Below, piece after piece: positions 1 through 5,654 of a DNA stretch of 5,790 nt. The notes below the pieces were generated by a model. It searched no databases. It was not told where the DNA came from and was given only the letters and a program-made list of their open reading frames with translations. Made by a program: the position numbers and the translations under genes. Numbering within the stretch: position 1 is the first letter of the stretch; every line of letters begins with the position of its first letter. Source of the stretch: Sphingomonadaceae bacterium (lineage in GTDB: Bacteria; Pseudomonadota; Alphaproteobacteria; Sphingomonadales; Sphingomonadaceae); NCBI GenBank assembly GCA_009923795.1, contig RFSU01000146.1, positions 1 to 5,790 of the forward strand, written 5' to 3'.

Positions 1-136
1 CGCCACGCTGGGCCAGAAAGTCATCAATGACCTCTTTGGCCAGCGGTTCCCTATGGCTCCAGAGCGCGATGAGCGCCGCGCCCAGGCCGATTGCCAGTGC
101 AAGCCAAATCCAAAGAACGATGCGTCGAACCGCCAT
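1..136 (-). CDS. N-terminal fragment of a membrane-anchored protein, possibly AsmA/TamB/YdbH-like (runs off the window)
   Basis: Reading the minus strand from the ATG at 136-134 gives 45 codons open to the window edge. The peptide starts MAVRRIVLWIWLALAIGLG, has a basic start, one hydrophobic segment at about residues 6-26, and then a charged stretch (REPLAKEVIDDFLAQRG). A short basic N-terminus, one membrane anchor and a following amphipathic segment ending in an Arg-Gly pair resemble the start of large AsmA-like envelope proteins (TamB/YdbH type) in sphingomonads, which help move lipids or outer-membrane components across the periplasm. That family call is inference from 45 residues. An in-frame TTG 12 bases upstream of the ATG is an alternative start. 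The gene is divergent from radC, with 76 bases between start codons that must hold both promoters. I see no consensus promoter there. Confidence 0.6.
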   Translation of the reverse strand, partial: MAVRRIVLWIWLALAIGLGAALIALWSHREPLAKEVIDDFLAQRG

Positions 137-212
137 GACCCATTCCAAGCCGCTTTAGGCCTATCAATCAAGCGCAATTGCACGCCTGACACGGCAAGGT
201 TAGCGTCTGACT

Positions 213-899
213 ATGAACGACAGCACAATAGATGGATCGGGGCATCGTGCGCGGCTGAGAAAGCGCCTGATTGAAGGCGGGCCGGATGCGCTGCTGGATC
301 ATGAGATTATTGAATATCTGTTGGGCCTTGCGATCCCCCGGCGGGATACGAAGCCGCTGGCTAAGCGATTGGTTGCGGAATTTGGCGGCCTGCCCGGCCT
401 TTTGGCAGCGGACGCAGAGGCCATCGCGCGCAATGGCGGGTTGAGCGAGACGGCAGTCGCCGCCTTGAAAATTGTTCAAGCGGCCGCACTGCGCATGGTG
501 GCCGGCCCGATTAGAAATCAACCGATATTGGGCCATTGGCAGGCCTTGCTCGATTATCTGCGCGCAGACCTTGCCGCCCTCACCGTGGAGCGGGTTCGTG
601 TTCTGCACCTGAATTCGCGCAATATGCTCATCCGGGACGAGCTGATGGCCGAAGGCTCGATTGATCAGGCGGTGATCCATGTCCGCGAAGTGATCCGCCG
701 GGCGATGGATTTGGGGTCTGCCGCGCTCATTTTGGTGCATAATCACCCCTCGGGCGATCCCTCCCCCAGCCGGGCCGATATTCAGCTGACGCGCGACATT
801 GCAGAGGCGGGCCGCAAGCTCGGCATAACCGTGCATGACCACATCATTATCGGCGCAAATGGCCATAGCTCTATGCGGACATCGGGGCTTTTATCCTGA
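213..899 (+). CDS. radC: RadC family JAB/MPN+ domain protein (UPF0758)
   Basis: The product has 228 aa, the usual length for RadC. Residues about 10-98 form the N-terminal helical, helix-hairpin-helix-like region, including EYLLGLAIPRRDTKPLAKRL. Residues about 105-228 form the JAB/MPN+ metalloprotease-like domain. Its zinc signature is complete: His176 and His178 in HNHPSGDPSPS and Asp189 three residues after Ser186, with Glu126 in VERVRVLHLN in the place of the catalytic Glu. RadC was first linked to DNA repair in E. coli. That assignment has been withdrawn, so the physiological role is unsettled and I claim only a predicted metal-dependent hydrolase of the cytoplasm. The ATG at 213 has only a weak AAGG about 14 bases upstream, but it gives a full-length family start. 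purB follows on the same strand after 108 bases. No damage or truncation is visible. Confidence 0.96.
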   Translation: MNDSTIDGSGHRARLRKRLIEGGPDALLDHEIIEYLLGLAIPRRDTKPLAKRLVAEFGGLPGLLAADAEAIARNGGLSETAVAALKIVQAAALRMVAGPIRNQPILGHWQALLDYLRADLAALTVERVRVLHLNSRNMLIRDELMAEGSIDQAVIHVREVIRRAMDLGSAALILVHNHPSGDPSPSRADIQLTRDIAEAGRKLGITVHDHIIIGANGHSSMRTSGLLS

Positions 900-912
900 T
901 TTCAGGAGTTCT

Positions 913-936
913 GCCCAGAAAGCATGTCTTTTGGGC
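913..936 (+). terminator. Weak stem-loop between radC and purB
   Basis: GCCCAGAAAGCA and TGTCTTTTGGGC fold back on each other. Five Watson-Crick pairs sit at the base, followed by A-T and G-T pairs and one A-C mismatch. It starts 14 bases after the radC stop, where a terminator would be expected, but no U-tract follows (the next bases are GTCGCAAAG). It may be an mRNA 3'-end stabiliser or chance. Confidence 0.3.
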
Positions 937-1007
937 GTCGCAAAGTTGCCGCTCTGCGATGAGCCTGCTAGCGGGACGCGCGCACACTCAGCCAGACAGG
1001 ACAGCCC

Positions 1008-2324
1008 ATGATTCCCCGCTACGCCCGCCCCGACATGGTCAAGATTTGGGAACCCGAATCCCGCTTTCGCATCTGGTTTGAAATTGAGGCGCATGCGACA
1101 GATGCTCTGGCGGAGCTAGGCGTCGTTCCAAAATCCGCAGCCAAGGCGCTGTGGGACTGGTGGGCGACCAATCCGGCCATTGATGTTGCGGCGATTGACG
1201 CAATTGAAGCGGTCACCAAGCATGATGTGATCGCCTTCCTCACTTGGGTCGCCGAAAATGTGGGGGATGAAGCCCGCTTCATGCATCAGGGCATGACGAG
1301 CTCTGACGTACTCGACACCTGCCTGTCCGTTCAGTTGACGCGCGCCAGCGACATTTTGCTGGCGGATTTAGATGCGCTGCTCGCCGCGATTAAGCGTCGT
1401 GCCTTTGAACATAAAATGACGCCCAGCATCGGTCGCAGCCACGGCATTCATGCCGAGCCTGTGACCTTCGGCCTGAAAATGGCAGAAGCCTATGCGGAGT
1501 TTTCGCGCTGCAAAGATCGCCTAATCGCGGCCCGCGCCGATATTGCCACTTGCGCGATTTCTGGCGCTGTAGGGACATTTGCGAATATCGACCCAAAAGT
1601 AGAAGCGCATGTGGCGGCCAAGCTCAACCTGGCGGTGGAGCCGGTGTCCACCCAAGTTATCCCGCGCGATCGCCACGCCATGTATTTTGCGACCTTGGGC
1701 GTCATTGCTTCGTCCATTGAGCGGCTGGCAACCGAAGTGCGCCATTTGCAGCGCACCGAAGTGCTGGAAGCCGAAGAGTATTTCTCACCCGGGCAAAAAG
1801 GCTCCTCCGCCATGCCGCATAAGCGCAACCCGGTGCTGACCGAAAATTTGACGGGCCTCGCCCGTATGGTGCGCAGCTATGCGATCCCCGCGATGGAAAA
1901 TGTCGCCCTGTGGCATGAGCGAGATATCAGCCACTCGTCGGTTGAACGCTATATTGGCCCGGATGCCACAATCACGCTGGACTTTGCCCTAGCCCGCCTG
2001 ACCGGGGTGATCGATAAGCTGCTGGTCTATCCAGAGCGGATGCAGAAGAATTTGGATAAAATGGGTGGCCTTGTCCATTCGCAGCGGGTTCTGCTGGCGC
2101 TCACACAGGCGGGTGTGAGCCGCGAAGATTCCTATCGGCTGGTGCAGCGCAACGCCATGAAAGTCTGGGAGTCAGACGGGCAGTTATCGCTGCTCGAGCT
2201 GCTCAAAGCGGACACAGAAGTGACGGCGGCGCTCAGCCCAAGTGAGATCGAAGAGAAATTCGATCTTGGTTATCACCTCAAACATGTCGACACGATTTTT
2301 GATCGGGTGTTCGGATCAATCTAA
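1008..2324 (+). CDS. purB: Adenylosuccinate lyase
   Basis: PurB is a cytoplasmic homotetrameric enzyme of purine synthesis that removes fumarate from SAICAR (giving AICAR) and from adenylosuccinate (giving AMP). The product has 438 aa, close to the 430-435 aa of the Bacillus/Thermotoga-type enzyme. The fumarase/aspartase superfamily signature GSSAMPHKRNP lies at residues 265-275 on the mobile loop, with Ser266 or Ser267 as the catalytic base. GRSHGIHAEP carries the general-acid His145, and TKHDVIAF carries the substrate-phosphate His72. MTSSDVLDT at 96-104 is the first conserved block (C1). AGGA at 998-1001, six bases before the ATG, supports the start, and MIPRYARPDM is a typical PurB N-terminus. 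The gene is intact, with all three active-site blocks. It stands 108 bases after radC and is followed by a palindrome rather than another purine gene. Confidence 0.99.
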   Translation: MIPRYARPDMVKIWEPESRFRIWFEIEAHATDALAELGVVPKSAAKALWDWWATNPAIDVAAIDAIEAVTKHDVIAFLTWVAENVGDEARFMHQGMTSSDVLDTCLSVQLTRASDILLADLDALLAAIKRRAFEHKMTPSIGRSHGIHAEPVTFGLKMAEAYAEFSRCKDRLIAARADIATCAISGAVGTFANIDPKVEAHVAAKLNLAVEPVSTQVIPRDRHAMYFATLGVIASSIERLATEVRHLQRTEVLEAEEYFSPGQKGSSAMPHKRNPVLTENLTGLARMVRSYAIPAMENVALWHERDISHSSVERYIGPDATITLDFALARLTGVIDKLLVYPERMQKNLDKMGGLVHSQRVLLALTQAGVSREDSYRLVQRNAMKVWESDGQLSLLELLKADTEVTAALSPSEIEEKFDLGYHLKHVDTIFDRVFGSI

Positions 2325-2342
2325 GTTAATGAGTTTGCATTT

Positions 2343-2367
2343 CATGATTGCATAAACTGCAATCATG
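2343..2367 (+). repeat. Perfect 10-bp inverted repeat after purB
   Basis: CATGATTGCA at 2343-2352 and TGCAATCATG at 2358-2367 are perfect complements around the 5-base spacer TAAAC. The repeat starts 18 bases after the purB stop. No T-run follows, so it is not a standard intrinsic terminator on either strand. Its A/T-rich symmetric form fits a dimeric regulator's operator, a purB mRNA 3' stem, or both. It lies upstream of the 27-codon small ORF. Confidence 0.7.
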
Positions 2368-2400
2368 GTTGCGGTGCTTGCGTTTGAAATTTTTTGTTGC

Positions 2401-2419
2401 AGCGCACAAATAGCGCACA
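2401..2419 (+). repeat. Tandem 8-bp direct repeat, 11-bp period
   Basis: AGCGCACA occurs at 2401-2408 and again at 2412-2419, separated by AAT. The 11-bp period is about one DNA helical turn, as in protein-binding half-sites placed on one face of the helix. It lies 37-55 bases before the small ORF start, where a promoter or 5' UTR would be. No matching regulator is known to me. Confidence 0.45.
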
Positions 2420-2455
2420 TGCAGACGGCGGACCGTCCAAAAAAAGGAAAAACTC

Positions 2456-2539
2456 ATGACACTCATCACTCGGATTGCCAGCGTTGCGATTGCCCTAATG
2501 ACCCAGACCATTTTGGTGGGCATCGTTATCGGCGCCTAA
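2456..2539 (+). CDS. Predicted 27-aa single-span membrane small protein
   Basis: I do not recognise this small ORF. ATG at 2456 to TAA at 2539 encodes 27 residues starting MTLITRIASVAIALM and ending VGIVIGA. After one Arg near the N-terminus it is almost all hydrophobic or small, enough for one membrane helix. Support for translation is AAGGAA at 2444-2449, seven bases before the ATG, preceded by an A-rich stretch. A strong intrinsic terminator starts 28 bases after the stop, so the unit looks like a compact monocistronic transcript. It converges on blh and uses the same terminator. It could be a real small membrane protein, a leader peptide without a target, or a coding segment in a small RNA. 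Conservation across species has not been tested. Confidence 0.5.
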   Translation: MTLITRIASVAIALMTQTILVGIVIGA

Positions 2540-2567
2540 GCAGCCTGACATGTGTTCGGACAGAAAC

Positions 2568-2600
2568 AAAAAGACCTGCCCTCCCCGGTGGGTCTTTTTT
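2568..2600. terminator. Strong bidirectional intrinsic terminator between the small ORF and blh
   Basis: AAAAAGACC at 2568-2576 pairs with GGTCTTTTT at 2591-2599. Inside are T-G and G-T wobbles and two C-G pairs, closing on the loop CTCCCC. On the plus strand the stem runs into TTTTTTATTT, ending the small-ORF transcript. On the minus strand it runs into TTTTTGTTTCTG, ending the rhodopsin-blh transcript. The blh stop codon (2601-2599) lies within the T-run, so the convergent units are packed with no spare sequence. Confidence 0.9.
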
Positions 2601-3534
2601 ATTTGGTGGAATTCTGGCCGCCGATGACGCCGAAGCCCGGCCGGGCCAGATAGAGTGTCAAAAGCAAATGCGGTGCGGCAACGACCGACAATAGCCTAAA
2701 TGCGTCTGCCGACATCATCAGGGACTGACCAGAAAACAAGCCGGGAGCCAAAACCCAAGCTGCCAGAAAACAAATTAGACAGATCAGCGCCCCATAAGTC
2801 CATAGCTTTTGATCCGACCAGTCGGGAAGCATCTTCGTGATGCCACGCATGTGCAGCGGCGAATGCAGAAAGACAAAATAAAGCAAAAATCCCATTTGCG
2901 GGGGCAAGGCCGCCAGAGAGGCAAGTGCCGCAAATTGCGCCAAGGCCCACCCGCCATTGCCCATCCGCACGGCCTGCCACATACCCACCAGTGTCACGAG
3001 GACTGCAACAGGCGTCAAGGCGACAATCACCCGCACAACCCAGGTTGCGCTCTCTCCCGACATCGCAACAAACAACGCGCTCACACTGTCAGGATGCGCG
3101 AAAGCCGGAATGCAAATGATCGACGCGCCGGCCATGGTCCTAAGCAACCCAGCTTCAAGCATGCGCCAATCTTCGCCAAAATGAACGGCCGCAAGGCTCA
3201 AGAAAAGCGAAAGGGCAAGGATGGGCGCCCCTGCCCACAACAGCACCATGCCGCCAGCAACCGCGACATAGCATAGCAGTAACATCATTGCCGCAGACCG
3301 CCGAAGCCGCAGCGTTGAGGTTGCAATGGCGATATCAAATGCGCCGTGCGGAAGCCCCCCAAGCAGCATCATGCCAGCGGCCGCGGCCAGATACCCATTA
3401 TCTGTAAGGGGAAGATCCAACAGGCTGGCCGCGATAAACGCGAAACAGGCGGGCCAGAAAAACAAAGGCACTGGTACGCGCGATGAGCTCGTACCAGTGC
3501 CTGTTTTTCCTTGATAGGAAGTCAAGATAGACAT
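2599..3534 (-). CDS. blh: Brp/Blh-family beta-carotene 15,15'-dioxygenase (retinal-forming)
   Basis: Blh is a membrane enzyme that uses iron and O2 to split beta-carotene at its central double bond into two all-trans retinals, the chromophore of the rhodopsin encoded just upstream. The 311-aa product is very hydrophobic, with several membrane spans from about residue 22. It shows the family's conserved histidines: His63 in GGLPHGAFD, His118 in HFGEDW, His224 and His228 in FLHSPLHMRG, and His289 in APHLLLT. The ATG at 3534-3532 is 14 bases after the rhodopsin stop and has no visible Shine-Dalgarno sequence, so it probably depends on translational coupling. Residues 10-20 are a Gly/Thr/Ser-rich stretch encoded by a terminator-like hairpin (see 3458-3508), which makes the exact start uncertain. 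GTG (codon 22) and TTG (codon 24) are alternatives but also lack a ribosome site. The 3' end sits in the shared terminator. Confidence 0.95.
   Translation of the reverse strand: MSILTSYQGKTGTGTSSSRVPVPLFFWPACFAFIAASLLDLPLTDNGYLAAAAGMMLLGGLPHGAFDIAIATSTLRLRRSAAMMLLLCYVAVAGGMVLLWAGAPILALSLFLSLAAVHFGEDWRMLEAGLLRTMAGASIICIPAFAHPDSVSALFVAMSGESATWVVRVIVALTPVAVLVTLVGMWQAVRMGNGGWALAQFAALASLAALPPQMGFLLYFVFLHSPLHMRGITKMLPDWSDQKLWTYGALICLICFLAAWVLAPGLFSGQSLMMSADAFRLLSVVAAPHLLLTLYLARPGFGVIGGQNSTK
3458..3508. terminator. Terminator-like hairpin in the blh 5' coding region, just after the rhodopsin gene
   Basis: GGCACTGGTACG at 3467-3478 and CGTACCAGTGCC at 3490-3501 form a perfect 12-bp stem with an 11-base loop. 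A/T arms extend it: AAAAACAAA at 3458-3466 and TGTTTTT at 3502-3508 pair with a two-base bulge. On the minus strand, the direction of rhodopsin-blh transcription, the stem is followed by TTTGTTTTTCTGG. It therefore looks like a textbook intrinsic terminator about 40-90 bases after the rhodopsin stop. The plus-strand copy also ends in a T-run. It covers blh codons 10-26 if the ATG at 3534 is used. Its likely effect is to end most transcripts after the rhodopsin gene, leaving readthrough for blh. The structure is seen directly; the function is inferred. Confidence 0.75.
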
Positions 3535-3548
3535 CCAATTCAGGAGAG

Positions 3549-4304
3549 TTACTTCGCCGTCTTGGCTTCCGCCTCAGACTTGCGAACAGCAATGACCCAA
3601 ATCAAGACACCAACGGCGGCCTTCGCCACCAAATCGGCAATCGTATAGCCAATCTGGATGGCTGTTTGGGCATCAGCGCCGGAAATATTGGCGTAAGGTG
3701 CCATATAGACGATGGGATAAAAGCCCCAGGAAGCGAATGTCAGCAAACGTGCCTTCTTGACCAGTTCACGAACACTCTCCGGCTGACGCTCAATCGACTC
3801 GCCAAGGCCGCTGAACAATTCCCAAATGATGTACAGGAACGGAATAGCAGACAGGGTGCCCCAAAGCGCCCGTGTTGGAATGTCGGTCGCGATTTCGCCG
3901 GGATAGCCCAGAACGATCATCAAGGCGGCAGCAAAGCCAAGCTTGATTGTCTTGCTCGACGTTTCTTCCTTGCTCAAGCGCATGACAAGAACGAGCTCGA
4001 TGAGGAGCAACGGCACCGTGAGCAACCAATCAACATAACGATATGCATCGTTAAAGGCATAACCGGTTTTGACCAGAACGCCGTCCTTCATCGCATAAGC
4101 GGCTTCCCAGCTCTCAAAAATCCGGAAATAGTGATACGCGGCAATCGCGCAGACAAGGCCGGAAATCGTGACGGCAGTCTTATAGTTTTCAGAAACCTGA
4201 GAGCGTCCGAGCCACAAAAAGAGCGTAGCGGCGGCCATCGTTGCAAAAGTGAACGAAAACGCATTGTAAACCAGTGAATACTGGAACGGACTAATGATAT
4301 CCAT
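3549..4304 (-). CDS. Xanthorhodopsin-like light-driven proton-pumping rhodopsin
   Basis: This is a 251-aa seven-helix microbial rhodopsin that should bind retinal and export protons across the inner membrane in light. Approximate helices are A 9-33, B 42-63, C 86-110, D 117-140, E 144-167, F 176-204 and G 212-242. Lys228 in IADLVAKAAVG is the Schiff-base lysine, with Asp224 as the second counterion. In helix C, RYVDWLLTVPLLLIE gives Asp92 (acceptor), Thr96 and Glu103 (donor), the outward proton-pump pattern. Leu100, at the proteorhodopsin-105 site, predicts green absorption. His58 in AAYHYFRI matches the His that pairs with the Asp counterion. TRALWGTLS places Gly149 where Salinibacter xanthorhodopsin has Gly156, the opening for a carotenoid antenna. 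From memory the protein aligns with xanthorhodopsin nearly end to end, with a shorter D-E loop. The ATG follows a perfect AGGAGG. blh is 14 bases downstream. Confidence 0.97.
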   Translation of the reverse strand: MDIISPFQYSLVYNAFSFTFATMAAATLFLWLGRSQVSENYKTAVTISGLVCAIAAYHYFRIFESWEAAYAMKDGVLVKTGYAFNDAYRYVDWLLTVPLLLIELVLVMRLSKEETSSKTIKLGFAAALMIVLGYPGEIATDIPTRALWGTLSAIPFLYIIWELFSGLGESIERQPESVRELVKKARLLTFASWGFYPIVYMAPYANISGADAQTAIQIGYTIADLVAKAAVGVLIWVIAVRKSEAEAKTAK

Positions 4305-4309
4305 AGCAT

Positions 4310-4315
4310 CCTCCT
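4310..4315 (-). promoter_or_regulatory. Consensus Shine-Dalgarno of the rhodopsin gene
   Basis: On the minus strand AGGAGG lies five bases before the ATG at 4304, an ideal match and spacing. It fixes the rhodopsin start and predicts strong translation. The downstream blh has no such site, consistent with much more rhodopsin than Blh being needed. Confidence 0.9.
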
Positions 4316-4373
4316 AAGAGATAACCCAACTTCGTTGGATTTATTTTCTCGGAAGAGCACCCAAGATTGGGAG

Positions 4374-4382
4374 CCCCCCCCC
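4374..4382. repeat. Nine-base C homopolymer (G9 on the transcribed-sense strand)
   Basis: Nine consecutive C bases on the plus strand read as G9 in the sense of the rhodopsin transcript, about 70 bases before its start codon. G/C runs of this length slip in replication and are also a common sequencing-error site, so the length may be variable or miscalled. Confidence 0.85.
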
Positions 4383-4443
4383 TATACGTCGCGAAGGTTT
4401 CTTCGACGACCTTCGCTTGGGTATGGGTTAATACCGTAGCTGT

Positions 4444-4462
4444 AAAGAGCTATACGCTCTTT
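4444..4462 (-). terminator. Possible weak terminator of dnaJ
   Basis: AAAGAGC and GCTCTTT form a perfect 7-bp stem with a 5-base loop, 57 bases past the dnaJ stop. On the minus strand it is followed only by TACAGC after the three stem Us, so termination would be weak. Some dnaKJ transcription may therefore run on into the rhodopsin gene. It could equally be part of the rhodopsin leader. Confidence 0.3.
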
Positions 4463-4518
4463 GTGCCACATAGCAGACAACGGGCTTTTCTGGCGCGAGA
4501 CTAAGGCGCATGACGGAG

Positions 4519-5634
4519 TCAATCCGTAAGATCGTCCCACATATCCTTTAACTTCGAGAAGAATCCTGCGCTTTGTGGGGATTCCTCGCCTGTCTCTGTT
4601 GCTCGAAATTCCTCCAGCAAGTCACGCTGCTTTGCAGTCAGCTTGGTCGGCGTTTCTACATCAATTTGTACAACCAGATCGCCAGTTCCTCGGCCATTGA
4701 GAACAGGCATGCCCGCCCCTTTTTGCCGGATTTGCTTGCCAGACTGAATGCCAGCCGGAATTTTGATTTCATGCCCAACCCGATCCAGCCCGGGGACGGT
4801 AATGCTGCCGCCCAAGGCTGCGGTCGTCAGGCTGATCGGCGCTTTGCAGAACAAAGTTGTGCCGTCGCGCTGGAAGATCGCGTGACGTTTCAGGTGGAGG
4901 AAAATGTAAAGATCCCCCGCAGGCGCCCCGCGCGCGCCAGCCTCGCCCTCGCCAGACAGGCGAATGCGCGTTCCATCGTCTACGCCCGGTGGAATATTGA
5001 CCGATAATGTCTTTGGCCGCTCCACACGCCCCTGCCCACGGCAGCTTGCGCAAGGATCGGAAATGACCCGGCCAGACCCTTGGCATGATGGGCATGTCCG
5101 CTCCACCACGAAAAAGCCTTGCTGGGTCCGCACTTGGCCATGGCCACCGCATGTGCCGCAACCCTTTGCGGACGTACCGGGCTTTGCGCCAGACCCGCCG
5201 CAGGGATCGCAGCGCGCCGAGACTTGAATGGAAACCGACGTTTCCTTGCCCTTATAGGCATCCTCGAGCGTAATCTCGAGATCAAAGCGCAAATCTGCGC
5301 CGCGTTGTGGGCCGCGTTGCCGGTTCCGGCCGCCGCCCATGAATTCGCCAAAAATATTGTCGAAGATATCTGAAAAGCCGGAAAAATCCTGCGGGCCACC
5401 GCCGCCACCATTCTGAAAAGCGGCCTTGCCATATTGGTCATAGGCCGCCCGCTTTTGCGGATCTTTCAGAACATCATAGGCTTCGCTAATGGCTTTGAAC
5501 TTGGCTTCGGACTCCGCACAGCCGGGATTTTTATCCGGGTGAAAGCGCATCGCCAATTTGCGGTAGGAAGACTTAATCGTCCCATCGTCCGCCGTCCGCT
5601 CTACTTCGAGCAATTCATAATAATCGTCGGACAT
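4519..5634 (-). CDS. dnaJ: Chaperone DnaJ (Hsp40, type I)
   Basis: DnaJ is the cytoplasmic Hsp40 co-chaperone that delivers unfolded protein to DnaK and stimulates its ATPase. The 371-aa product has every type I region. The J domain is at about residues 4-70 with HPD at 32-34. The Gly/Phe linker is at about 75-112 (FSGFSDIFDNIFGEFMGGG). The zinc region is at 142-202 with all four CxxCxGxG repeats intact (Cys142/145, 159/162, 181/184, 195/198). The C-terminal substrate-binding and dimerisation domains run to about 345. The start codon is preceded by a G-rich AGGGGGG at 5645-5639. It follows dnaK after 108 bases, the conserved dnaKJ order. Heat-shock control would act from upstream of dnaK, outside the window. 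Its tail, ending in SAGFFSKLKDMWDDLTD, is of the type seen in sphingomonads. Confidence 0.99.
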   Translation of the reverse strand: MSDDYYELLEVERTADDGTIKSSYRKLAMRFHPDKNPGCAESEAKFKAISEAYDVLKDPQKRAAYDQYGKAAFQNGGGGGPQDFSGFSDIFDNIFGEFMGGGRNRQRGPQRGADLRFDLEITLEDAYKGKETSVSIQVSARCDPCGGSGAKPGTSAKGCGTCGGHGQVRTQQGFFVVERTCPSCQGSGRVISDPCASCRGQGRVERPKTLSVNIPPGVDDGTRIRLSGEGEAGARGAPAGDLYIFLHLKRHAIFQRDGTTLFCKAPISLTTAALGGSITVPGLDRVGHEIKIPAGIQSGKQIRQKGAGMPVLNGRGTGDLVVQIDVETPTKLTAKQRDLLEEFRATETGEESPQSAGFFSKLKDMWDDLTD

Positions 5635-5654
5635 CAGGCCCCCCTAGCCCCATT

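Larger units (their letters stand above)
4316..4518 (-). promoter_or_regulatory. dnaJ-rhodopsin intergenic region with a multi-hairpin leader
   Basis: This gap holds no ORF but several inverted repeats: 4326-4330/4334-4338 (CCAAC, GTTGG); 4360-4371 (CCCAAGATTGGG); 4391-4398/4409-4416 (GCGAAGGT, ACCTTCGC); 4420-4424/4431-4435 (GGTAT, ATACC); and 4444-4450/4456-4462 (AAAGAGC, GCTCTTT). Some exclude each other: CGAAG at 4392-4396 can instead pair with CTTCG at 4401-4405, and ACCCAAG at 4359-4365 can pair with CTTGGGT at 4416-4422. The rhodopsin promoter should be here, but I find no convincing -35/-10 pair on the minus strand. The region may instead be partly transcribed by readthrough from dnaKJ. 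Confidence 0.5.

Noticed and set aside
168..866. A 232-codon open frame on the minus strand opposite radC
   Set aside because: It lies wholly antisense to radC, shows no recognisable domain, and its composition is what the complement of a GC-rich gene produces.
2384..2412. TTGAAA and CAAATA at 17-bp spacing as a promoter for the small ORF
   Set aside because: The -35 is fair but the -10 matches only two of six consensus bases, so I do not list it as a feature.
2365..2694. A 109-codon plus-strand frame spanning the small ORF
   Set aside because: It reads through the strong terminator into the antisense of blh, its ATG sits in the palindrome without a ribosome site, and the 27-codon frame has better initiation signals.
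2809..3276. A 155-codon plus-strand open frame opposite blh
   Set aside because: It is very basic and rich in His, Gln and Arg with no domain; it is a mirror of the hydrophobic Blh coding sequence.
3666..4277. A 203-codon plus-strand open frame opposite the rhodopsin gene
   Set aside because: It is antisense to a gene with every rhodopsin hallmark residue, and its polar, domain-free sequence is a shadow.
4449..4480. A sigma-54-like TGGCAC on the minus strand before the rhodopsin gene
   Set aside because: The required GC element falls at the wrong spacing and the TTGC block is absent.
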